Assembly (NCBI GenBank): GCA_947166165.1
Contig: CAMVDK010000052.1
Location: 1-14,360 of the forward strand
Source: an uncultured Porphyromonadaceae bacterium
GTDB taxonomy: Bacteria > Bacteroidota > Bacteroidia > Bacteroidales > Muribaculaceae
Direction: 5' to 3'
Length of the DNA: 14,360 bases
The first letter of the stretch is position 1, and each line of letters starts with the position of its first letter. Of the stretch, positions 5,418 through 14,198 are shown in pieces. The notes beneath the pieces were generated by a model. That model ran no database searches. It was not told the DNA's origin and saw only the letters and a list, made by a program, of their open reading frames with translations. The translations under genes were made by a program, and so were the position numbers.

Positions 5418-7154
5418 ATGAAAAAGATTCTGTTACTACTGTCGGCGCTGCTGGCCGGCATGCTGGCCTGGGCGCAGGGCAGCTTTGGCAACCTTCCGCC
5501 CGAGGTGGACCACCGCGACGCGCGCATCACCAACGTGGGTGTGGTGGCCGTCGACATCTACCAGTGGGCAGTAGAGGATTCGGTGACCCACAAGGTGGAC
5601 ACCGTCTACACGACCGAACCCTACATCCTGTGGGAGAGCGACGGCGACCTCGAGCAGCAGGCCCAGGCGCGGCGCGCCCTCGGCCCACGCCCGCAGCGTG
5701 CTCCGGGTGTCATGAACGACAAGGCCCAGAGGGGCAACCTGATGAGCGACTACCTGGCGTACTTCTACTACCGGGTGTTCACCTATGAGTACCCATCGGT
5801 CGACGCCGACGGCAAGACGGTGATGTTGTCGTCGATTGCGGCATGCCCCGAGAAGGACGGAGGCTCGCAGGTGCGCGACATCGTGATTGGCACCCACATC
5901 ACCATCTGCTCCAACGACGAGTGCCCCACCAATTGCACCAACGACTACAAGGAGAGCGACTGGGGCGTGCTGTTCTCGCTGGCTGGCGGCAAGAAGTTCA
6001 AACTGGGAGCCGACACCAACGTCTCGCTGGCGCTCATCGGCAGCATAATCACTCCGGTGTTGCTCATCTGGGCGGCGGTGGGCATCACCACCGAGGTGAA
6101 GAGCGCCGAGCCGAGCAACAACTACAACCTGGTGATCATGCCCGACTATGAGGGCTATGGCTCCTCCCGCGACCATGCGCATCCCTACCTCTACCAGGAG
6201 CTGACCGCCCGCCAGGTGGTGGACGGCGTGCGCTACGGCAAAGCGCTCTATGAGAACGCGGAGCAGACGAAGGACTTCCGCCATCCCATCCGCTCGGACT
6301 ACCGCACCATTTCGTGCGGCTACTCGCAGGGCGGCTCGGTGGCGATGGCCACGCACCGCTTCATCGAGCAGAATGGCTTGGCGAACGAATTGCACTTCGT
6401 GGGCTCGATTTGCGGCGACGGTCCCTACGACCCGATGGCCACCTTGATGTTCTATATGGAAAAAGACTTGGCCGGCAAGCCGATGAGCATGCCCGTGGTG
6501 CTGCCGCTCATCGTGAAAGGCATGCTCGACAGCAACCCCTACATGCGCTCGCACAAGGCCGACGACTACTTCACACAGGCGTTCCTCGACACGGGCGTGA
6601 TGGACTGGATTGCGAGCAAGGATTTCAGCACCGACGACATCGACAAAAAATGGAAAGCCATGGGCGCCACCGGGCAGACCACGGTGTTCGATGCCAATGG
6701 CAACGCGCTGATGCGCAACATCATGAAGCCGGAGTGCTACAATTATTTCAAAAATCTGTACCTCAACTACAAGACAACCTACATGACTGCCAGCGGCATA
6801 CCACGACCCACGCAGCGTGGACTGTTTGAGGACCTGCACCTGGCACTGGCCAGCAACGACATGACCGAGGGATGGACACCGCAGCACGCGCTGCTGCTGT
6901 TCCACTCCACCAGCGACAATGTGGTGCCCTACGTGAACGCACAGCGCGCCAAAGCGAAACTGGGCAGCTGGGCGGTGCTGCACTCGTCGGAGCTGGGTCA
7001 CGACCACTTGGACGCCGGCACCGACTTCTTCAAGGCCGACAAGACGAGCGATGTGGTGAAGAATTTCAGCATCCGCGCCTACATCGCCAAGAAGAAACTC
7101 TGTGATATGCATTGGAATGGACAGACCACCGGCAACATTCCCTCAAGTTGGTAA
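5418..7154 (+). CDS. Exported alpha/beta hydrolase (lipase/esterase-like)
   Basis: A 578-residue protein with a clear signal peptide (MKKILLLLSALLAGMLAWAQ, cleavage likely after AWA). The hydrolase core begins near NLVIMPDYEGYG (about 236-247). The nucleophile elbow is GYSQGG with Ser303 in the GxSxG pattern. The likely acid is Asp500 (HSTSDNVVPY) and the likely base His528 or His530 (ELGHDHLDAG). This layout fits secreted lipase/esterase or peptidase-like alpha/beta hydrolases; the substrate cannot be told. A cysteine-rich stretch (CSNDECPTNC) and a long hydrophobic segment (about 202-224) precede the core; the latter could be a buried strand rather than a membrane helix. Unlike its operon neighbours it lacks a C-terminal sorting-like tail, so it may stay periplasmic. 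It is the first gene after the promoter at 5280-5310, 18 bp ahead of the next gene. The start is set by the signal peptide. Confidence 0.85.
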   Translation: MKKILLLLSALLAGMLAWAQGSFGNLPPEVDHRDARITNVGVVAVDIYQWAVEDSVTHKVDTVYTTEPYILWESDGDLEQQAQARRALGPRPQRAPGVMNDKAQRGNLMSDYLAYFYYRVFTYEYPSVDADGKTVMLSSIAACPEKDGGSQVRDIVIGTHITICSNDECPTNCTNDYKESDWGVLFSLAGGKKFKLGADTNVSLALIGSIITPVLLIWAAVGITTEVKSAEPSNNYNLVIMPDYEGYGSSRDHAHPYLYQELTARQVVDGVRYGKALYENAEQTKDFRHPIRSDYRTISCGYSQGGSVAMATHRFIEQNGLANELHFVGSICGDGPYDPMATLMFYMEKDLAGKPMSMPVVLPLIVKGMLDSNPYMRSHKADDYFTQAFLDTGVMDWIASKDFSTDDIDKKWKAMGATGQTTVFDANGNALMRNIMKPECYNYFKNLYLNYKTTYMTASGIPRPTQRGLFEDLHLALASNDMTEGWTPQHALLLFHSTSDNVVPYVNAQRAKAKLGSWAVLHSSELGHDHLDAGTDFFKADKTSDVVKNFSIRAYIAKKKLCDMHWNGQTTGNIPSSW

Positions 7155-7172
7155 CCACAATTATTCACGACA

Positions 7173-10100
7173 ATGAAAAAGATATTCATTACCATAATCA
7201 CCGCCCTGATGGCGAGCGCTGCCGCCCTGCAGGCCGCGGAACTCATGGGCACTGTGCTGGTGAACGGCAAGCCGGAACCCGCCGTCTACCGCATGATTGA
7301 CAACAACACCGTTGCGTTGGGCAACGGTCGCAATGCCTGCGTGTCGCACTACATCGAGGGCTTCGTCTCGGTGCCCGGCTCGGTGGATATTGATGGCAAC
7401 CACTACACGGTGACCGAAGTCTCCGACCTGGCCTTCCGCTTGTGCGAAGGTATCACGGGTGTGGAATTTGACGAGGGTGTGACCCGCGTGGGCACATTCG
7501 CCTTCAACGGTTGCCCGAACATCACCGAGATCACCCTGCCGGAATCCATGCAGCAGTTGGGCTCGGGGGCTTTCCAATCGTGCTTCTCCGCCCTGGAGAC
7601 GGTGACCTGCAAGGGAAGCACGCCTCCGCGATGGGAGTACAACGACGTGTTTGTCTTCCACGCAAAGGGCATCGGCGACAACACCGCAGGCATCATTCCG
7701 GCCACCAAGAAGCTGTATGTGCCCGACGAGGACGTGTATAGAACCGCCAACTTCACCAACCCCGACCTTGGTTGGACTACGCCCGACGGGTGGGGGTCGT
7801 TCAGCTATGTGCACGTGGGTCAGGCCACGTTCCACATCGACACCCCTGCCGAGCTGCAAGTGCTGCGCGAGATTGTCAATGTGGGACACATGTACGCGCA
7901 AATCGACGCCGTCTATCTTGACGCCGACATCGACATGAACGGATACACCTGGTACAGCGGCATGGGTGTCAGCGAGGAAGAAGCCTTCGAGGGCAAATTC
8001 TTTGGCAACGGCCACACCATCAAAAACCTCACAATCACAGCTCAAGACTTTGGCGGTTTCTTCGCACATTATGGCGGTCACATCATCCGCGATGTGACTT
8101 TCAAGAACTGCACATTCAACAACACCTTTGGCAGCTCGACACAGACATCCAACGACACCTTTGGCGCTGTGGTGGGTGAATGTGGTGCGTTGCAAATGAT
8201 CAATGTGTGCCTCGACAACTGCGTGATCACGTCCAATCTAAGCACCAACGGATTCTTGATGGGTCGTTGCTTGACCACCGGCGGTGCCAATTTCATCAAC
8301 TGCGTGGTGAAGGACTGCTTTTTCCTTCTTAACTCTTCGAGCAATAGCGGCGACCTGGTGGGCGAGTGCTTCGGCGGAAGTGCCACCGACTGCGCCATCA
8401 TCTACACCATTCCGTTGGAGCAGAGCACTTGGATGCCGATGCCGTTTGTCGGGAAAGTGGCTCCGGGGATGGACTTCAATGTGACGCGCTGCTACAACAC
8501 GCGGCAGTATTTCGGCGGTAATCTCAACGATGCCATCCGCTCCTGCGATTACACTCCGGCCGATAATGTCCATTATTCCCAAGTGGTTCTTGACAAAAAC
8601 CGGGTTGTGAACTACATTGAAGAGAATGGAACCGCTGCGACGAAGGAGTTTGCTTGGGCGGTCAATCTCAATGAGCAGAGCAGTTTCTTCAGGTCCTTGT
8701 TCATGATTCCCGAGCTGGGCTTGGAGAACTGGTCGTATCAAGTGGGTGAGTTTCCGGTGCCTGCCGAGATGGAGCATCTGCTGCCCGAACCGGAGGTCAA
8801 CCTTGCGACCTACCGCCCCTGGCGGCTGGTGAGCAGCAAGCCGCGCGTCAACGGTCTCAGTCCCGTCGAGCATATTCCCGACGGCGCCTGGTTCGACATG
8901 AGCGCCGCAACTGGCTACCGCAGTCACAAGTATTTGGCTTCGCGCATTTGGATCGACAACGACTTCACTCCCGATAAACCGGCGTTCTACGCATCGTCGG
9001 TGCACAACCCCACACTGCCCATCGGCTCGGCCACCATCACCTCCATCAATGGCATCGAGTATGAACGCACGCTCGATGTGACCCACACCGGCACCAGGGC
9101 CTACACCCTGCCGAATGTGAAACTCGACAGCAACGGCCAGCCCGTTGTCGACGACGACGGCTACTACGTCACCGAGGGCGAGACAACACTCTATGAATAC
9201 GACACGTACAAGTCGACCGACTACACGCTCTACCTGCCCTACAGCCTGCAGGTGAACGGCGGGGCCACGCTCTATCAGCCGGCAGGCGTGCGTCAAGAAG
9301 GCAGCACAGTGGTTGTGGCAATGGACATTGTCGACGACGGCGTCATCAAGCCGTGGGTGCCCTATTATATTATGGTGAACGACGCCCCCATCAAACTCGG
9401 CGTGAATCACGAGGTGGTGATTAAGCCTAACGACAAGAGCGCTTACTACCAATCCTTTGAGAATGACAACTACCGCATCTACGGCACCCCGGGCAAATTC
9501 TCGCCAATGGGCATCGAAGCTCCCTATCAGTTGCAAGACGATGACACGTGGGTCATCGACCACTCGATGATGGATCCCTTCACTTGCTATATCACCAACG
9601 AGTCGGGCCAACCGGTGGATCAGTTCAAGGCCATCACCCAGCTGTCGCTGCGCGACGATTCCGAGAACGAGGACCTCATCTCCACCTACGACGGCACGAC
9701 GGTGGATGTGGTGCTCAAGGGGCGCACGTTCTACAAAGACGGCACATGGTACCCCCTGTGCTTGCCCTTCGATATGGAAAGCCTCTATGACACCCCGCTG
9801 CACGACGCCCAGGTGTGCCGTTTCTTCGCATCGGAATACGACGAAGACAACGGCGTGCTCCGCATCGCTTTTGTCAATACTAACTATATTGAAGCCGGCA
9901 AGCCCTATCTGGTGAAGTGGAGGCAGGCCCCGCGTGTGGATAACCCCGTGTTCGAGAACGTGACCATCAAAAACCAGTCTGCCTGCTCGGTGAGAGCCGG
10001 CGCGGTGTCGATGGTGGGCACCTATTCGCCAGTGATGCTGCCCGACAACGACCAGTTGCTCTACATGGGCGACGACAATCAGTTGTTCTATCCCGAGTCG

Positions 10101-10337
10101 CCCACCCAGATCAACGCCTTCCGTGCATTCTTCATGCTCGGATCATTGGCCACCTCCACCCTCAGGCGTGTGGTGCTCAGCTTCGACGACGGCGGCATCG
10201 TCACCGGTGTTGAAGACCTGAATGTGAAGCATCCCGTCAACAACAACTGGTACACCATCGACGGACGTGCGCTGCGCGACAAGCCCACCGCCGCCGGCAT
10301 CTACATCCACAATGGCACGAAAGTTTTAATCAAGTAA
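7173..10337 (+). CDS. LRR_5/BspA-like surface protein with GLUG-like beta-helix and sorting tail
   Basis: A 1054-residue exported protein; signal peptide about 1-21 (MKKIFITIITALMASAAALQA). An N-terminal LRR_5 (BspA/TpLRR) part (about 60-190) shows VTEVSDLAFRLCEGITGVEF, RVGTFAFNGCPNITEITLP and LGSGAFQSC repeats, then the typical LYVPDEDVYRTA end. Next comes a GLUG-like beta-helix region (about 225-430) with ADIDMNGYTW, GKFFGNGHTIKNLTI and GGFFAHYGGHIIRDVTFKNC. The large C-terminal part (about 640-1015) has a Bacteroidales surface-protein pattern (TWYPLCLPFDMES near 860, IEAGKPYLVKW near 910). The end, from Trp1026, is WYTIDGRAL...GIYIHNGTKVLIK, resembling a type IX secretion sorting domain. 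Such proteins usually act in adhesion or glycan/protein binding on the cell surface; the ligand is unknown. It is the middle gene of the operon, 18 bp after the hydrolase and 19 bp before the next gene. Confidence 0.85.
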   Translation: MKKIFITIITALMASAAALQAAELMGTVLVNGKPEPAVYRMIDNNTVALGNGRNACVSHYIEGFVSVPGSVDIDGNHYTVTEVSDLAFRLCEGITGVEFDEGVTRVGTFAFNGCPNITEITLPESMQQLGSGAFQSCFSALETVTCKGSTPPRWEYNDVFVFHAKGIGDNTAGIIPATKKLYVPDEDVYRTANFTNPDLGWTTPDGWGSFSYVHVGQATFHIDTPAELQVLREIVNVGHMYAQIDAVYLDADIDMNGYTWYSGMGVSEEEAFEGKFFGNGHTIKNLTITAQDFGGFFAHYGGHIIRDVTFKNCTFNNTFGSSTQTSNDTFGAVVGECGALQMINVCLDNCVITSNLSTNGFLMGRCLTTGGANFINCVVKDCFFLLNSSSNSGDLVGECFGGSATDCAIIYTIPLEQSTWMPMPFVGKVAPGMDFNVTRCYNTRQYFGGNLNDAIRSCDYTPADNVHYSQVVLDKNRVVNYIEENGTAATKEFAWAVNLNEQSSFFRSLFMIPELGLENWSYQVGEFPVPAEMEHLLPEPEVNLATYRPWRLVSSKPRVNGLSPVEHIPDGAWFDMSAATGYRSHKYLASRIWIDNDFTPDKPAFYASSVHNPTLPIGSATITSINGIEYERTLDVTHTGTRAYTLPNVKLDSNGQPVVDDDGYYVTEGETTLYEYDTYKSTDYTLYLPYSLQVNGGATLYQPAGVRQEGSTVVVAMDIVDDGVIKPWVPYYIMVNDAPIKLGVNHEVVIKPNDKSAYYQSFENDNYRIYGTPGKFSPMGIEAPYQLQDDDTWVIDHSMMDPFTCYITNESGQPVDQFKAITQLSLRDDSENEDLISTYDGTTVDVVLKGRTFYKDGTWYPLCLPFDMESLYDTPLHDAQVCRFFASEYDEDNGVLRIAFVNTNYIEAGKPYLVKWRQAPRVDNPVFENVTIKNQSACSVRAGAVSMVGTYSPVMLPDNDQLLYMGDDNQLFYPESPTQINAFRAFFMLGSLATSTLRRVVLSFDDGGIVTGVEDLNVKHPVNNNWYTIDGRALRDKPTAAGIYIHNGTKVLIK

Positions 10338-10356
10338 TCCGCTAATTCCCATAACG

Positions 10357-13300
10357 ATGATGAAAAGATTATTATATGCATTGATAGTCATGCTTGCCAG
10401 CGCCCCGATGGCCCTGGCAGGCGCATATCACATCAACATCAACAGCAGCGAAGGCGGCAGTGTGTCGGTCAGCAAGATGTCGGGCACTGCCGATGCCGGA
10501 GAGTTCATCAGGGTGTTTATCCGCCCCGAGAGCAACCTGTGGACTTTGCATAGTTTCTCCATCACGCGCCAGGACGACGGCACGGTCGTGGAGTATGCCG
10601 ACTATTATGACCCTAACTATCAGGCCTACAGCTTCACCATGCCTGCCGCCGACGTGACAATCACTGCCAGCTTTGCGCGCGTGTTTTACGCCGTCACCGT
10701 AAGCCCGTCCACCGAAGAAGGGTCGGCCCTGGCCAATGTTGACCACGCCGCCACTGGCGACGAGGTCGTGGTCAACGTCTATCCCGCCGATGGTTTCCAT
10801 GCCGTCGGACTGCAGGTGAAGGAGGACGACACCGGCGAGTATCTCACAGCCACAAAAATCGGCAACAACCTGTACACGTTCACCATCGGAAGTGATGATG
10901 TCACGGTCACGCCACTGTTTGCCCCCACCCCCAAATACCCGGTGTACGTTGCCGAAACTGAACACGGCAGCATCGATGTGGAAGAACGTGGCTACGAGGG
11001 CGATGCGGTGTTTTTCCACACCTACCCCGACCGTGGATATGCCACCGAATCGGTGAACGTCGTGGCCAGCACCAGTCAATTCGCGTCGTTGCCTGTGGAA
11101 GTCACTAAGTTCGACGAAGGCAGTTACGCCTTTATCATGCCTGAATGCAACAGTGTCACCATCTATGCCACCTTCAAGTTGGCCGACTACCATGTGAAAA
11201 ACGATCCGAACATGAAGAACGGCACGGTGAGCGAAGACATTCCAAATATGTCCCACCACTTTGACGAAACGGTGACCTTGACAGTCACCCCCGACGAGGA
11301 CTATGTTCTCAACCACTTGACCATCACCGACGACAATGGCGACGATTTGCCATACGCCTGGGTCACCGAGGGCGAATCGCTCAGGTTCACCATGCCCTAC
11401 AGCAATGTCACCGTCCACGCCTCGTTCCGCTACACGGTTTACGCCATCGAGATTCTCGACATCGAGCACGGCACGGTCACGGCCGATGTCGACATGGCAA
11501 GGGTGGGCGACACCGTCACCATCACCGTTGCTCCCGACCTGGGCTACATGCTCACCAATCTCACCGTCGAGGCCGGATACGAAATCACGGGCGGCGGCAC
11601 TCCGCACGCACCGCGCAAGGCGCAAGGACTGTGGTACACGCAAGAAGTGATCGGCACCCGCCAAATCGACGACACGCACTTCAGTTTCGTGCTGCCCGAC
11701 TGGCTGATGGACAACATCACGCCCAACTATCTTGAGGCCACCAAGTTCCGCATCACCGCCACATTCAAGGACCTGGGACCGCGCGTGATGTGGTGCCAAG
11801 GCAACAACACGCTCTACTTCGACTTTGTGGCCAACCCCACGGGCGAACCGCAGGTGGGCGACACCTACGACGGCCAAACCATCACCGCACTGTGGGTCGG
11901 CGAGCGGGCGCTGCCCACCTACGGAATTCCGTTCTGGAACACCGGCGACACCGAACAGGCCACCCGGGTGGTGTTCTCGCCCGACTTTGCGCAGGCCCGA
12001 CCCACCTCTTGCTATTATTGGTTCTATTACTTCAAGAGCCTGGAGAACATCGAAGGTTTGGAAAACCTGAACACATCGGAGGTGATCGACATGAGATCAA
12101 TGTTCGACAACTGCTGGTCGTTGACCACAATCAACGTCAACAGCTTCGACGTGTCCAAAGTCATCAGAGCCAACAAGATGTTCTTCGACTGCATTTCGCT
12201 GACGACCATCTACTGCGACAACACATGGGACATTGAGAACGATGCCAGCATGTTCACCTACGACAGCCATCTGGTGGGTGCCGTGGCCTATCGCGACAAA
12301 GGCATTGACGACGGCTCCATGGCCAATCCCACCACGGGCTACTTCACTTCGTCGCATTTGGTGACGCTGGTCGTTGAAGGCGACGGCACGGCCGATGTGC
12401 CCCAAATCGGATTCCCGGGCACCACCATCACCGTCACCCCCGCGCCCGGCCAGTTCAGCGATTTGGCCAATGTGGCCGTCACCGGCGACGTGAGCGGCAA
12501 CACCGTTGATGTCACCGCGGCCGGCGGTGCCTACACCTTCACCATGCCCGGCGAGCCGGTCACCGTCACCGTCACGTTTGCCACGCCCGACGTCGTCGAC
12601 GCCGTGCTCTGGTGTGAGGACAATACGACGCTCTACTTCGTCCACCAGCCCGTCGAGGCCCTGAATGGCGGCTTGTGGGACGGACAAAGCATCACCAACA
12701 TGTGGCGCGACGACGCCGTCACCAATGTGGGCTGGACGGTTCCGGAATGGAAAAGCGTCAAGACAGTGGCTACCAATGTGGTCTTCGACGAGAGCTTTGC
12801 CGATGCCCGTCCGCGCAGTTGCTACTCCTGGTTCTTTGAGTTCAAAGTCCTCGAAAACATCGAAGGACTCGAGTATCTCAACACCAGCGAGGTGACGAAC
12901 ATGAACTCCATGTTCCTCAACTGCGAAACGCTCACCACGCTCGACGTCAACACGTTCGACATGAGCAAGGTGACCAACGCAACGAGTATGTTCCGCTCAT
13001 GCACGGGGCTGACCACCATCTATTGCGACAACACTTGGAGCATCGCCACCGCCCCCAGCATGTTCCTGGCCGACATCAACCTCGTGGGAGCCGTTGCCTA
13101 TGAGTCGGGCAGCACTACCGGCGCGATGGCCAATCCCTCGACGGGCTACTTCACCGGCCGATGGGACGTCGCCATTCCTTCGGATCTCGAACACGGCACA
13201 GTGGCATGCGAAAAGACGTGGGCCTACACCAACGAGATGGTGACGCTCACCGTCACGCCCGACTTCGGCTACGAACTCGAGTCGCTCACCATCGCCACGG

Positions 13301-13578
13301 TCGATGCCGGTGAGCCTGCCGGCGCACCCACGATGGCGCCGCGACGCGTGGGCGTTGACTTCAACGAGGGCGACACCCCCGGCACCTACACCTTCAAGAT
13401 GCCCGCCTCGGCAGTGGCCGTGAGCGCCGCGTTCACGCAATCCGTCATCACCGGCGTCGACGACCTCAATGCCGCCAAGCAGACGGGCGGCCGCCGCTAC
13501 AACATGATGGGCCAGCCCGTGGGCGACGACTACAAAGGCATCGTCGTCGAAGACGGCGAGAAGAAAGTCGTCAAGTAA
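10357..13578 (+). CDS. Large surface protein with InlB-type repeats, two DUF285 modules and a sorting tail
   Basis: A 1073-residue exported protein; signal peptide about 1-21 (MMKRLLYALIVMLASAPMALA). Seven divergent InlB B-like repeats follow the pattern 'HGTV...GDTVTITVAPDLGY...FTMP...VTVTATF'. Five are stacked at about 23-475, one lies at about 668-747 and one at about 936-1030. Two DUF285/BspA-type modules (about 476-667 and 748-935) interrupt them. Each has LENIEGLE-LNTSEV, repeated 'SMF-NC-LTT' units, IYCDNTW and TGYFT. The last 34 residues end YNMMGQPVG...GIVVEDGEKKVVK, a type IX-like sorting tail. Long repeat stalks of this kind usually present binding modules away from the cell surface; the ligand is unknown. 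It is the last gene of the operon, followed by the hairpin terminator at 13630-13658. The start could also be the second ATG (10360). Confidence 0.85.
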   Translation: MMKRLLYALIVMLASAPMALAGAYHININSSEGGSVSVSKMSGTADAGEFIRVFIRPESNLWTLHSFSITRQDDGTVVEYADYYDPNYQAYSFTMPAADVTITASFARVFYAVTVSPSTEEGSALANVDHAATGDEVVVNVYPADGFHAVGLQVKEDDTGEYLTATKIGNNLYTFTIGSDDVTVTPLFAPTPKYPVYVAETEHGSIDVEERGYEGDAVFFHTYPDRGYATESVNVVASTSQFASLPVEVTKFDEGSYAFIMPECNSVTIYATFKLADYHVKNDPNMKNGTVSEDIPNMSHHFDETVTLTVTPDEDYVLNHLTITDDNGDDLPYAWVTEGESLRFTMPYSNVTVHASFRYTVYAIEILDIEHGTVTADVDMARVGDTVTITVAPDLGYMLTNLTVEAGYEITGGGTPHAPRKAQGLWYTQEVIGTRQIDDTHFSFVLPDWLMDNITPNYLEATKFRITATFKDLGPRVMWCQGNNTLYFDFVANPTGEPQVGDTYDGQTITALWVGERALPTYGIPFWNTGDTEQATRVVFSPDFAQARPTSCYYWFYYFKSLENIEGLENLNTSEVIDMRSMFDNCWSLTTINVNSFDVSKVIRANKMFFDCISLTTIYCDNTWDIENDASMFTYDSHLVGAVAYRDKGIDDGSMANPTTGYFTSSHLVTLVVEGDGTADVPQIGFPGTTITVTPAPGQFSDLANVAVTGDVSGNTVDVTAAGGAYTFTMPGEPVTVTVTFATPDVVDAVLWCEDNTTLYFVHQPVEALNGGLWDGQSITNMWRDDAVTNVGWTVPEWKSVKTVATNVVFDESFADARPRSCYSWFFEFKVLENIEGLEYLNTSEVTNMNSMFLNCETLTTLDVNTFDMSKVTNATSMFRSCTGLTTIYCDNTWSIATAPSMFLADINLVGAVAYESGSTTGAMANPSTGYFTGRWDVAIPSDLEHGTVACEKTWAYTNEMVTLTVTPDFGYELESLTIATVDAGEPAGAPTMAPRRVGVDFNEGDTPGTYTFKMPASAVAVSAAFTQSVITGVDDLNAAKQTGGRRYNMMGQPVGDDYKGIVVEDGEKKVVK
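10423..11760 (+). repeat. Array of five InlB B-like coding repeats
   Basis: Five protein repeats of roughly 80-105 residues, each ending in a FTMP/FTIG/FIMP/FVLP...V-T-x-x-A-F strand and restarting with a Y-x-V/I strand, HG-S/T-V and a P-D/A-x-G-Y turn. They have diverged well in DNA, so they are an old duplication rather than a slippage-prone tandem repeat. Confidence 0.7.
11782..12357 (+). repeat. DUF285 module, copy 1
   Basis: About 192 codons, from the segment with VMWCQGNNTLYF to TGYFTSS. It aligns throughout with copy 2 (12598-13161), sharing ENIEGLE, LNTSEV, TIYCDNTW, LVGAVAY and MANP-TGYFT. Confidence 0.8.
12598..13161 (+). repeat. DUF285 module, copy 2
   Basis: About 188 codons, from AVLWCEDNTTLYF to TGYFTGR. 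It is a paralogous partner of the module at 11782-12357 inside the same protein, separated from it by one InlB-like repeat. Confidence 0.8.
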
Positions 13579-13629
13579 TGCCCCCCACTGGCCCGCGGCG
13601 CCCCGCGCCGATGGCCACCGACGCAAGCC

Positions 13630-13662
13630 AGCCTCCCCTTCATCGCGAAAGGGAGGCTGCTT
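13630..13662 (+). terminator. Hairpin terminator after the secreted-protein operon
   Basis: AGCCTCCCCTT (13630-13640) pairs with AAAGGGAGGCT (13648-13658), with one mismatch, around a 7-nt loop. It lies 51 bp past the stop codon of the last operon gene. The T-tract is short (GCTTT), so the stem carries most of the support. Confidence 0.65.
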
Positions 13663-14002
13663 TCGGAAATGCAGAACACGGTGACGCTTTGAGCGGCTGA
13701 CGACCCGCTCATCGGCGACGGTTGCACAGCCAGCTACTGGTATGGCGACCTGCAGTATCTCAAAGCGACACATTGAATTGCAGAATTCATCAGTCGCTTG
13801 CGTTTCATTGTCCTTGATGCCACCAGTTGTCCTCATAGTCTTGACTTTGCCGGCATGGGCACCAACGGTCAAAGGCGCAGGCTTTTGCAGGTAGTCCATA
13901 ATTTCGCAACATTGGAGGAAGTGCTGGATATGCAAGCCCAAGCACTACGAGCTGTTGTGGCAGCTCTGAGCACCTGAAGAACGAGGTGACAATCATTTTA
14001 TC
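13663..14002. other. No supported gene between operon terminator and the next terminator
   Basis: Short open frames occur on both strands but none shows a recognisable motif, promoter or ribosome-binding site. A plus-strand frame free of stops from 13777 to the TGA near 13976 reads somewhat protein-like at its end (LEEVLDMQAQALRAVVAALST). It has no ATG near its beginning and may be a gene remnant. A 6-bp hairpin (GAGCGG/CCGCTC) lies near 13692-13711. Confidence 0.4.
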
Positions 14003-14029
14003 AGCGACCATAAGCATGGCCGCTTTTTT
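14003..14029 (+). terminator. Intrinsic terminator
   Basis: AGCGACCAT (14003-14011) and ATGGCCGCT (14016-14024) pair with one mismatch around AAGC, followed directly by a run of six T (14024-14029). It is the best intrinsic terminator in the window, yet no clear plus-strand gene ends just before it. That leaves open an unrecognised transcript or gene remnant in 13670-14000. Confidence 0.7.
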
Positions 14030-14077
14030 ATGCCCGTTAATAAATACAAACACCATATATTTTATTGTATTTCAGCG

Positions 14078-14108
14078 CATTAGTCCAACTTTAAAAGTTG
14101 GGCTAATG
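14078..14108. repeat. 31-bp near-perfect palindrome
   Basis: Two 15-base arms (CATTAGTCCAACTTT and AAAGTTGGGCTAATG) differ at one position (a T-G wobble) around a single A. There is no clean T-tract on either side, so it is not an ordinary terminator. It could be a mobile-element end structure, a repetitive extragenic palindrome or a small RNA hairpin. Confidence 0.6.
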
Positions 14109-14159
14109 TTTAAATGCATTAAACGGCCAATAAGTGGGGAAAAGGTGGGAATTTGGGCA

Positions 14160-14198
14160 AAACAAAAAACACCAACCATTTGACAGACAAATGATTGG
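14160..14198 (-). terminator. Hairpin with T-rich tail on the minus strand
   Basis: CCAACCATTTG (14172-14182) and CAAATGATTGG (14188-14198) pair with one mismatch around ACAGA. On the minus strand the hairpin is followed by TG, then TTTTTT, then GTTTTG. It could end a transcript entering from the right of the window. Confidence 0.45.

Noticed and set aside
5436..7112. A 558-codon minus-strand open frame opposite the hydrolase
   Set aside because: Low-complexity His/Val/Arg-rich shadow of a gene with a clear signal peptide and catalytic triad.
8238..9803. Long minus-strand open frame opposite the LRR/GLUG gene, and similar frames at 10372-11877 and 12997-13941
   Set aside because: All are antisense shadows of real surface-protein genes, with no motifs or promoters.
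10423..13578. CRISPR-like or tandem DNA repeat array in the last operon gene
   Set aside because: The repeats are divergent protein repeats with no constant-length DNA repeat and spacer structure.
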